Shown here: positions 6,791 to 11,941 of the stretch, one piece after another
How positions within the stretch are numbered: the first letter of the stretch is position 1
Layout of the letters: every line of letters starts with the position of its first letter
DNA from: Gammaproteobacteria bacterium
Lineage (GTDB): Bacteria > Pseudomonadota > Gammaproteobacteria > Pseudomonadales > Azotimanducaceae
NCBI GenBank assembly: GCA_009840715.1
Contig: VXNE01000341.1
Coordinates: forward strand, 1-11,941
Reading direction: 5' to 3'
Length of the DNA: 11,941 nt
The notes under the pieces: model-generated
Databases searched by the model: none
The model's input: only the letters and a program-made list of their open reading frames with translations
What the model was told of the DNA's origin: nothing
Program-made: the position numbers and the translations under genes

Positions 6791-7054
6791 GCCGAGGGCT
6801 AACGCCCCTGTCTCCTGGACCAGTGTTGGCGCCACCGAGCCGTCGCTCTGTGGGCACCGCCTCAGGCACAGCCCCAGCCGCCCTAACACCCCGCAGGAAC
6901 CCCGGCGGCTGACGCCTCTGCAGTTCCATCGGGGTGTTAGCGCCACCTGAGCCGTCGCCCCTAGGGGCGCCGCCTCAGGCCCCAGCCCAAGCCGCCCTAA
7001 CACCGGTCCGGGACTGCGTCGGCTAGCGCCTCCGCACTCCTGCACCGGTGTTAG
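6791..7054 (+). repeat. Tandem array of ~111-114-bp palindrome-bearing repeats
   Basis: The 380-bp stretch 6713-7093 has no gene. Most of it is a tandem repeat: the tail of one copy (about 6791-6822), full copy A (6823-6933, 111 bp), full copy B (6934-7047, 114 bp), and the first bases GTGTTAG of another (7048-7054). Each unit is a 68-72-nt palindromic part followed by a 43-nt spacer containing a CGGCTAGCGCC-like core (CGGCTGACGCC in copy A, GGGCTAACGCC in the leading partial copy). Copy A is more degenerate than copy B. No transposase is nearby. The family is unknown to me; it behaves like an intergenic palindromic repeat or MITE-like element. Confidence 0.88.
6933..7004. repeat. Nested cruciform of repeat copy B
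   Basis: Three nested inverted repeats share nearly one centre: GGTGTTAG (6933-6940) with CTAACACC (6997-7004), CCTGAG (6946-6951) with CTCAGG (6974-6979), and the perfect 14-bp palindrome CGCCCCTAGGGGCG (6956-6969). As RNA or single-stranded DNA this would fold into one long interrupted hairpin. Confidence 0.8.
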
Positions 7055-7057
7055 AAT
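7049..7057 (+). promoter_or_regulatory. Extended -10 promoter element for hflK
   Basis: TGTTAGAAT fits the TGnTATAAT extended -10 with one mismatch and ends 36 nt before the hflK ATG. No good -35 is visible at 15-18 bp upstream, as is usual for extended -10 promoters. Its first six bases are the terminal GTGTTAG motif of the repeat family. A separate promoter is expected because the - strand unit separates hflK from hflX. Confidence 0.55.
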
Positions 7058-7093
7058 TCATCGGCCGTTCTGAACATGGGAGATCGGCGCGAG

Positions 7094-8221
7094 ATGGCCT
7101 GGGACGACTCCGGCAGAGGAAAAGACAAGGACCCCTGGGGAACGGGGGGCGACCAGGGTCCGCCTGACCTCGACGAGGCGCTGCGGAAGCTGCAGGGGCA
7201 GCTTTCCGGGATCTTCGGCCGTGGGGGTGGCGGCGGCGCGAAGCGCAGTGGCGGGATCAACCTGTCCGTGTTCGGGATCGCGATCGCCGTGCTTGCTCTG
7301 GGGTACGGTTTCTGGGGCCTGTACCAGGTCGACCAGCAGGAGCGCGGCGTGGTGTTCCGCTTCGGTGAGGTGCGCGATGAGGTGGTCCTGCCCGGCCTGC
7401 ACTGGAACCCGCCCATCATCGACCGCGTGGAACGGGTCAACGTCACGCGGGTCAACGACCACGAACACCAGGCCCTGATGCTGACCGAGGACGAGAACAT
7501 CGTCGACATCGGCATGACCGTCCAGTACGTCATCGACAACCCGGTCGACTATCTCGTCAAGGTGAAGAACCCCCTCGTCAGCATCGACCACGCCACCGAG
7601 AGCGCGCTGCGCCACGTGGTGGGCAGTTCGACCATGGACCTCGTGATCACCGAGGGCAGGGCGGCCCTCGGCACGGAAGTGCAGGAGCGGCTGCAGAACT
7701 ACCTCAACGTGTACGAGACGGGGATCCTGGTGTCGACCGTGAACATCGACGAGAGCGGCCCGCCCCAACAGGTCCAGGAAGCCTTCGACGACGTGCAGAA
7801 GGCCAAGGAGGACGAGGCGCGATACGTCAACGAGGCCAACGCCTACGCGGAGGAGATCGTGCCGAAGGCACGCGGCGATGCGCAGCGGCAGATCGAGGAG
7901 GCCAGCGCCTACCGCGACCAGGTCGTCGCGCGGGCCGAAGGGGAAGCCGAGCGGTTCAGCAAGCTGCTCGAGGAGTACGCCCTGGCCAGGGACGTGACCC
8001 GCGACCGCCTCTATATCGACGCCATCGAGTCCGTCCTGAGCCAGAGCACCAAGGTCATGGTGGATGTCGAGGGCGGGAACAACATGCTCTATCTGCCGCT
8101 GGACCGAATCGCGCGATCGTCGGGCCTTGGCGGCTCGGACAGCGCCAATGACATCCGTCAGTTGGTGGATGACGCACTGAGCGAGCGGCTCAACACCACC
8201 CGCCGGCGGGATTCCCGCTAG
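7094..8221 (+). CDS. hflK: FtsH modulator subunit HflK (SPFH protein)
   Basis: HflK and HflC form a large cage-like complex in the inner membrane that surrounds and modulates the AAA protease FtsH. The 375-aa product starts MAWDDSG and has the Gly/Asp-rich HflK N-terminus with DPWG (13-16) and DQGPPDLDEALRKLQ (20-34), a Gly run, then a single membrane anchor at about 56-77. The SPFH/band-7 domain follows from VDQQERGVVFRFGEV. A long Ala/Glu/Arg-rich helical region (AKEDEARYVNEANAYAEE and onward) leads to the conserved NNMLYLPLDRI. ATG 7076 is also in frame, but ATG 7094 matches the family N-terminus and has GGGAG at 7078-7082. hflC follows after 38 nt. Expression probably comes from the promoter at 7049-7057. 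Confidence 0.95.
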   Translation: MAWDDSGRGKDKDPWGTGGDQGPPDLDEALRKLQGQLSGIFGRGGGGGAKRSGGINLSVFGIAIAVLALGYGFWGLYQVDQQERGVVFRFGEVRDEVVLPGLHWNPPIIDRVERVNVTRVNDHEHQALMLTEDENIVDIGMTVQYVIDNPVDYLVKVKNPLVSIDHATESALRHVVGSSTMDLVITEGRAALGTEVQERLQNYLNVYETGILVSTVNIDESGPPQQVQEAFDDVQKAKEDEARYVNEANAYAEEIVPKARGDAQRQIEEASAYRDQVVARAEGEAERFSKLLEEYALARDVTRDRLYIDAIESVLSQSTKVMVDVEGGNNMLYLPLDRIARSSGLGGSDSANDIRQLVDDALSERLNTTRRRDSR

Positions 8222-8234
8222 CGGGATCGCCGGC
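8202..8234. repeat. Palindrome across the hflK stop codon
   Basis: TCCCGCTAGCGGGA (8213-8226) is a perfect 14-bp palindrome containing the hflK TAG, flanked on both sides by GCCGGC (8202-8207 and 8229-8234). It has no T-run, so it is not a standard terminator. As an RNA hairpin it would sit 26 nt ahead of the hflC start and could stabilise or divide the transcript. Confidence 0.6.
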
Positions 8235-8259
8235 ACCCCACCGTCTCGAGGTACGCGAC

Positions 8260-9135
8260 ATGAGCTTTCGGATCATCCTGATGGGTATCGTCGTGGTCCT
8301 GGTGGTCCTGCTGTTGATGGACGGCATTTTCACCGTCGACCAGCGCGAGCGGGCCCTGGTACTGCGTTTCGGGGCCGTGACCCGCGCCGATCTGGACCCG
8401 GGCCTGCACTTCAAGCTGCCAATCGCCGAAGAGGCCAAGAAGTTCGACGGCCGCATCCTCACCCTGGACTCGCGGCCTGAGCGCTACTTCACCCTGGAGA
8501 AGAAGCCGCTGATCGTCGACTCGTTCGTCAAGTTCCGGGTAGGGGATGTCGAGCGGTACTACACGGCCAGTTCCGGGGACGAGAACCGGGCCCGAAACCT
8601 GCTGTCGCAGCGCGTGAACGAGGGCCTGCGCAACCAGATCAGCCGTCGCGACATGCACGAGGTCATCTCCGGGCAGCGGGACGAGCTCATGGCGGAACTC
8701 ACCCAACAGCTGAACACGGAGATGACTGAGGAGATGGGCGTCGAGGTCATCGACGTGCGCGTGAAGAAGATCGACCTGCCGCCGGAGGTTTCGAGCGCGG
8801 TGTACGACCGGATGAACTCGGAGCGCGAGATCGAGGCCCAGCAGCACCGGGCGACGGGTCGTGAGCTCGAGCTCGGCATCCGGGCCGACGCGGAACGCCA
8901 GGTGGTCGTCATCGAGGCGGAAGCCTACCGGGAGGCCGAGCAGCTGCGTGGCGACGGCGACGCGAGGGCGGCGAACATCTACGCCGGCGCCTACGGGGCG
9001 GATCCCGAGTTCTACGAGTTCTACCGCAGCATCAACGCCTACTCGAACGTGTTTCGGGAGAAGGGCGACATGCTGATCCTCGATCCGAACAGCGAGTTCT
9101 TCAAGTACCTGAAGAGCGGCGAAGGCGCGCGTTAG
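8260..9135 (+). CDS. hflC: FtsH modulator subunit HflC (SPFH protein)
   Basis: Partner of HflK in the periplasm-facing HflKC assembly around FtsH. The 291-aa product has a single N-terminal membrane anchor at about 4-22, then the band-7/SPFH domain from VDQRERALVLRFGAV (26-40) through PGLHFKLP and the typical RVNEGLRNQISRR segment. The conserved GVEVIDVRVKKIDLP and a charged coiled-coil stretch (SEREIEAQQHRATGRELE) follow. It ends with the HflC-type FYRSINAYSNVF and MLILDPNSEFFKYLK. Length and motifs are ordinary for the family. ATG 8260 has GAGG at 8248-8251, 8 nt upstream. The gene is 38 nt behind hflK and ahead of purA, the standard order, but neither the small yjeT gene nor hisZ found here in some relatives is present. 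Confidence 0.95.
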   Translation: MSFRIILMGIVVVLVVLLLMDGIFTVDQRERALVLRFGAVTRADLDPGLHFKLPIAEEAKKFDGRILTLDSRPERYFTLEKKPLIVDSFVKFRVGDVERYYTASSGDENRARNLLSQRVNEGLRNQISRRDMHEVISGQRDELMAELTQQLNTEMTEEMGVEVIDVRVKKIDLPPEVSSAVYDRMNSEREIEAQQHRATGRELELGIRADAERQVVVIEAEAYREAEQLRGDGDARAANIYAGAYGADPEFYEFYRSINAYSNVFREKGDMLILDPNSEFFKYLKSGEGAR

Positions 9136-9172
9136 CCACCTCCAGGGGCTGTTCGCGGGAGCAGTACTTTCC

Positions 9173-9190
9173 GGCAGGTTCGCGCCTGCC
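9173..9190 (+). repeat. Hairpin in the hflC-purA gap
   Basis: GGCAGG (9173-9178) and CCTGCC (9185-9190) form a perfect 6-bp stem with a 6-nt loop in the 75-nt gap. No T-run follows, so it is a weak terminator or a 5'-leader hairpin of purA. The gap holds nothing else that I can name. Confidence 0.4.
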
Positions 9191-9198
9191 TCACCGAC

Positions 9199-9203
9199 AG
9201 GGA
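9199..9203 (+). promoter_or_regulatory. Ribosome binding site supporting the purA TTG start
   Basis: AGGGA ends 7 nt before TTG 9211. No in-frame ATG or GTG lies at the conserved N-terminus of PurA, so this site decides for the TTG. Confidence 0.65.
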
Positions 9204-9210
9204 CGGAACA

Positions 9211-10530
9211 TTGGGCCGCAACGTCGTCGTGCTCGGCACGCAGTGGGGTGACGAGGGCAAGGGCAAGGTCGTCGACTTCCTGGCGGACCGGGCGGCTGCG
9301 GTAGCCCGCTACCAGGGCGGACACAACGCCGGACACACGATCGTCGTTGACGGCAAGAAGACGGTGCTGCACCTGGTGCCGTCCGGGGTCCTGCGACCGC
9401 ACGTCCAATGCCTCATCGGCAACGGCGTGGTCGTCGCGCCAGACGCCCTGCTGGAGGAGATCGCGCGGCTCGAAGGGAGCGGCATCGCGGTGCGCGAACG
9501 GCTCCGCATCTCGCCCTCCTGCCCGCTGATCCTGCCGTACCACGTCGCGATGGACGACGCTCGCGAACGGTCGCTCGGCAACCGCAAGATCGGCACGACC
9601 GGACGCGGCATCGGCCCGGCGTACGAGGACAAGGTCGCGCGCCGCGCCGTGCGCCTGGTCGACCTGTCGGGCTGGCAGGGGTTCGCGGCGAAGCTGTCCG
9701 AGGTCATGGACTACTACAACTTCATGCTCGAGAAGTACTACGAGGCGCCGGCGCTCGATCCCGGGCGCACGCTGGAGGACGTCGCGGAGTTGTCCGAAGC
9801 GCTGCTGGCGATGATGGACGACACGGGTCCGTTGCTGCACGAGCTGCGCGAGGCCGGGGAGAACATCCTGTTCGAAGGCGCCCAGGGCGCGCTCCTGGAC
9901 GTGGATCTCGGCACCTACCCCTACGTGACGTCTTCGAGCACGACGGCGGGGGGCGCGGCGACCGGGAGCGGTTTCGGGCCGCGCTACCTGGACTACGTGC
10001 TTGGCAGCACCAAGGCGTACGCGACGCGCGTCGGCTCGGGACCCTTCCCGACAGAGCTTTTCGACGACACGGGCGAGCGGCTGTCTACCCGCGGGGCCGA
10101 GTTCGGAGCGACCACGGGGCGCGCCCGCCGCAGCGGATGGTTCGACGCGGTCGCGACGCGCCAGGCGGTGCAGATCAACAGCCTGTCGGGACTCTGCCTG
10201 ACCAAGCTCGACGTGCTCGACGGGCTGCCGGAGATCCGCGTCTGCGTCGAGTACCGGACCCGGGACGGCGCGGCCGTGGGTCCCCGTTTCGACGGGGAGT
10301 CCTACAAGGATGTCGTCCCGGTCTACGAGACGCTGCCTGGATGGCGCGGGTCGACGTCCGGGGTGCGGGACCTGGACGCCCTGCCCGCGAACGCGCGGGC
10401 CTACGTGCAGTGCGTCGCGGAGGCGGTGGGCGTCCCGGTGGACCTGATCTCGACCGGGCCGGAGCGGAGCGAGACGATCGTGGTCCGGCATCCCTTCGAC
10501 GAGGACACCGTCGGGGGCGGCGCGTCGTGA
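9211..10530 (+). CDS. purA: Adenylosuccinate synthetase PurA
   Basis: Joins IMP and aspartate using GTP to give adenylosuccinate, the first committed step of AMP synthesis in the cytoplasm. The 439-aa product opens with NVVVLGTQWGDEGKGK, whose D14 corresponds to catalytic D13 of E. coli. H42 in GGHNAGHT corresponds to catalytic H41. GTTGRGIGPAYEDK contributes to IMP binding. FEGAQGALLDVDLGTYPYVT and the C-terminal STGPERSETIVV (guanine-binding region) are present. Length is close to the usual 430. The start codon is TTG, supported by AGGGA 7 nt upstream and by the exact family N-terminus. The stop overlaps the GTG of the next gene (GTGA), so the small downstream protein is probably made by coupled translation. 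Confidence 0.96.
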   Translation: MGRNVVVLGTQWGDEGKGKVVDFLADRAAAVARYQGGHNAGHTIVVDGKKTVLHLVPSGVLRPHVQCLIGNGVVVAPDALLEEIARLEGSGIAVRERLRISPSCPLILPYHVAMDDARERSLGNRKIGTTGRGIGPAYEDKVARRAVRLVDLSGWQGFAAKLSEVMDYYNFMLEKYYEAPALDPGRTLEDVAELSEALLAMMDDTGPLLHELREAGENILFEGAQGALLDVDLGTYPYVTSSSTTAGGAATGSGFGPRYLDYVLGSTKAYATRVGSGPFPTELFDDTGERLSTRGAEFGATTGRARRSGWFDAVATRQAVQINSLSGLCLTKLDVLDGLPEIRVCVEYRTRDGAAVGPRFDGESYKDVVPVYETLPGWRGSTSGVRDLDALPANARAYVQCVAEAVGVPVDLISTGPERSETIVVRHPFDEDTVGGGAS

Positions 10531-10718
10531 TCGATTCGCGGCTGCTCGAGATCCTGGTGTGTCCGGTGAGCCGGGGCCCCCTCGTCTACCGGCGCGAGGG
10601 GCGGGAATTGTGGTCGGCGCAGGCCGGCTTGGCCTACCCGGTCCAGGACGGGGTTCCCGTGTTGCTCGAGGAGGAGGCGCGCACGCTGACGGAGGAGGAG
10701 CGCGACTCGCTGAAGTGA
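10527..10718 (+). CDS. Trm112-like small protein (YcaR type)
   Basis: A 63-aa product matching the Trm112p-like family: SRLLEILVCPVSRGPL (3-18), then AYPVQDGVPVLLEEEARTLT near the end, the pattern of E. coli YcaR. In zinc-binding members two CxxC pairs hold a metal. Here only one cysteine remains (CPVS) and the second pair is replaced (ELWSAQAG), so zinc binding is unlikely. Such cysteine-poor forms also occur in other proteobacteria. Eukaryotic and archaeal Trm112 activates methyltransferases; the bacterial role is not settled. GTG 10527 overlaps the purA stop by 4 nt. In many proteobacteria the family sits with lpxK/kdsB, so placement behind purA is less usual. The family call is firm; the function is open. 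Confidence 0.85.
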   Translation: MIDSRLLEILVCPVSRGPLVYRREGRELWSAQAGLAYPVQDGVPVLLEEEARTLTEEERDSLK

Positions 10719-10731
10719 AGGGCCCGCGCCG

Positions 10732-10762
10732 TTGGTGGCCGTCCCGGGATTTCCGATAGAAT
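10732..10762 (+). promoter_or_regulatory. Candidate folE2 promoter
   Basis: TAGAAT at 10757-10762, preceded by GA, matches the -10 consensus at five of six bases. TTGGTG at 10732-10737 could be a -35, but the spacing is 19 bp, wider than ideal. It leaves a leader of about 100 nt before the folE2 ATG. I see no Zur-type palindrome, although folE2 is zinc-regulated in some bacteria. Confidence 0.4.
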
Positions 10763-10872
10763 CCTCTCGGTTGCCCGCGTCGCGCGGTGAGGCGGGGAAC
10801 TGGAAGTCGGGAGCGAAGAACAAGGTGGAAAGAGCAGCGTTGACGAAACCCGGCCTGGCGCTGGTGAGCGAC

Positions 10873-11790
10873 ATGCCGGACATCGCGAGCCGCGAGCTGC
10901 GCGATCCGGAAGGCACGCTCGACTGGGTGGGCATGAGCGATGTCCACCAGCCGCTCAAGATCCGCGACGGCGGGACCGTGCGCGAAGTGCAGTCGCAGGT
11001 GCAGATCTACGTCGACCTCGCGGACACCCAGGCGAAGGGCATCCACATGTCACGCCTGTACCTCATTCTCGACGAGCATTCCGACACCCGCCCGCTGAGC
11101 GTCGCCGGTCTCAAGCTGCTGCTCGCCTCCCTGCTTCAGTCACACCGCGGCCTCTCCGGGCGGGCATTCGTGCAGTTCGACTTCGACTACTACCTGCGCC
11201 GCAAGGCGCTCGTCAGCGAGAACTCCGGCTGGAACGCGTACCCCGTGTCCATCAAGGGAACGTTCATCAACGGCGAGATGCACCTCGAACTCGCGGTCGG
11301 CGTCTTCTACTCCAGCACCTGCCCGTGCTCGGCCGCGTTGGCGCGGCAGCTCATCCAGCAGAACTTCAAGCAGGACTTCGGCCATCGGCGGGAAGTTGCG
11401 GTGGCGGACGTCGAGTCCTGGCTGGGGACGGAGGAAGGCATCGCCGCGACGCCGCACAGCCAGCGCAGCATCGCCAAGGTACTGGTGAAGCTCGAGGACT
11501 CCCTGCCGGACTTCCCCATCACCGACGTGGTCGACCTCGTCGAGGAGGCGCTCCAGACGCCCGTTCAGACCGCCGTGAAACGCGAGGACGAACAGGAGTT
11601 CGCGCGCCTCAACGCCTCCAACCTGATGTTCTGCGAGGACGCGGGGCGACGGCTGAAGACGGCGCTCGGCAACGACCCGCGCCTGGTCGACTTCTGGGTG
11701 CGCGTCGAGCACCACGAGAGCCTCCACCGGCACAACGCGGTGTCGATTTTCACGAAAGGCGTCGAGCGGGGTTACCTGCCGATCCCGTGA
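10873..11790 (+). CDS. folE2: GTP cyclohydrolase FolE2 (type IB)
   Basis: Converts GTP to dihydroneopterin triphosphate, the first step of folate synthesis, replacing or backing up zinc-dependent FolE. The 305-aa product opens MPDIASRE and carries GTLDWVGMSDVHQPL. Other family landmarks are GIHMSRLYLILDEH, SSTCPCSAALARQL with C150 and C152 (the active-site Cys region), TPHSQRS, and the C-terminal VEHHESLHRHNAVS with the conserved HESLHxHxA. Length fits the COG1469 family. The open frame continues upstream to 10732, and GTG 10864 and TTG 10840 are also in frame. ATG 10873 is chosen because it matches the usual beginning and has GGTGAG 4 nt upstream. The gene stands 154 nt behind the Trm112-like gene and probably has its own promoter. 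Confidence 0.93.
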   Translation: MPDIASRELRDPEGTLDWVGMSDVHQPLKIRDGGTVREVQSQVQIYVDLADTQAKGIHMSRLYLILDEHSDTRPLSVAGLKLLLASLLQSHRGLSGRAFVQFDFDYYLRRKALVSENSGWNAYPVSIKGTFINGEMHLELAVGVFYSSTCPCSAALARQLIQQNFKQDFGHRREVAVADVESWLGTEEGIAATPHSQRSIAKVLVKLEDSLPDFPITDVVDLVEEALQTPVQTAVKREDEQEFARLNASNLMFCEDAGRRLKTALGNDPRLVDFWVRVEHHESLHRHNAVSIFTKGVERGYLPIP

Positions 11791-11807
11791 CGGGCGTGCC
11801 GGGTTCG

Positions 11808-11822
11808 GCCGGTCAGACCGGC
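11808..11822. repeat. Inverted repeat between folE2 and tRNA-Leu
   Basis: GCCGGTCAGACCGGC is a perfect 7-bp inverted repeat around one A, 17 nt after the folE2 stop. It could be a terminator stem for the convergent transcripts, but neither strand has a T-run after it. The remainder of the 64-nt gap 11791-11854 has only a GTCCG/CGGAC pair. Confidence 0.35.
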
Positions 11823-11854
11823 TAGCGTGTCCGACAGATGGTCCGGACGGGAAA

Positions 11855-11941
11855 TGGTGCCGAGGAGAGGACTTGAACCTCCACGGGGTTACCCCCACTA
11901 GCACCTGAAGCTAGCGTGTCTACCAATTTCACCACCTCGGC
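11855..11941 (-). tRNA. tRNA-Leu (anticodon CAG)
   Basis: Read on the - strand, the gene begins at the window edge with acceptor GCCGAGG, which pairs with CCTCGGC, then discriminator A and an encoded CCA (11855-11857). The anticodon arm is CTAGC-TTCAGGT-GCTAG, placing CAG at 11905-11907, so it reads CUG leucine codons. The long variable arm (GGGG-TAA-CCCC) and the T-loop TTCAAGT are typical of class II tRNA-Leu, giving 87 nt with CCA. The gene is convergent with folE2. In Pseudomonas a tRNA-Leu follows purA on the same strand; here it points the other way. Confidence 0.96.

Noticed and set aside
6713..7045. N-terminal extension of the membrane protein (about 110 codons)
   Set aside because: It is a translation of the tandem repeats and the operator region, with low-complexity Arg/Gly/Cys content. 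ATG 6712 gives a normal membrane-protein beginning.
6791..7054. CRISPR array
   Set aside because: Repeats are about 111-114 bp and the spacer parts are themselves related between copies. No cas genes are present.
7076..7093. ATG 7076 as hflK start
   Set aside because: It adds MGDRRE before the conserved MAW N-terminus and would place the GGGAG site inside the gene.
9408..10526. Fusion of the Trm112-like protein to a 373-codon upstream frame
   Set aside because: The upstream part is the out-of-frame shadow of purA. The family homology starts right at GTG 10527.
10732..10872. Longer FolE2 from upstream in-frame starts
   Set aside because: The added residues would span the likely -10 element and do not resemble the family N-terminus. 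GTG 10864 remains a minor alternative.
8218..11046. A 942-codon open frame on the - strand opposite hflC, purA and folE2
   Set aside because: It is antisense to several clearly recognised genes, is rich in Arg/His/Val/Pro, and matches no family. Long antisense frames are expected opposite G+C-rich coding DNA.

Overview
The window is a G+C-rich stretch of bacterial chromosome carrying a conserved housekeeping cluster in a gammaproteobacterial arrangement: amiB-mutL-miaA-hfq-hflX, then hflK-hflC-purA, then a Trm112-like small protein gene and folE2, all on the + strand. A tRNA-Leu(CAG) gene faces them on the - strand at the right edge. Gene order, a MutL with a Pseudomonas-type endonuclease motif, and an Hfq core almost identical to the enterobacterial one point to Gammaproteobacteria. 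I cannot name a genus from the sequence alone.

Positions 1-3866 hold a tightly packed cell-wall, mismatch-repair and tRNA-modification run. AmiB is cut by the left edge. The amiB/mutL and mutL/miaA gaps are 2 nt each, so these genes look translationally coupled. Positions 3867-5714 hold hfq and hflX. The Hfq core is ordinary, but its C-terminal tail is long, contains a tandem 45-bp repeat, strong hairpins and two long C-runs, and overlaps hflX by 46 nt.

Positions 5715-7093 are the accessory part. A two-gene - strand unit (six-helix membrane protein plus small winged-helix regulator) interrupts the usual hflX-hflK junction. It lies between copies of a roughly 111-114-bp palindrome-bearing repeat: two full tandem copies and two partial ones on the hflK side, and a diverged copy on the hflX side. 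A 19-bp dyad in front of the membrane gene is a likely operator. The last repeat end forms an extended -10 that probably drives hflK, which is cut off from its usual upstream genes.

Positions 7094-11790 hold the membrane HflK/HflC pair that modulates FtsH, PurA for AMP synthesis (TTG start), the Trm112-like protein overlapping purA by 4 nt, and FolE2, the alternative GTP cyclohydrolase for folate. The most unusual material is the repeat-flanked regulator/membrane pair and the hfq tail. I see no CRISPR array, transposase, toxin-antitoxin or recognisable defence system.
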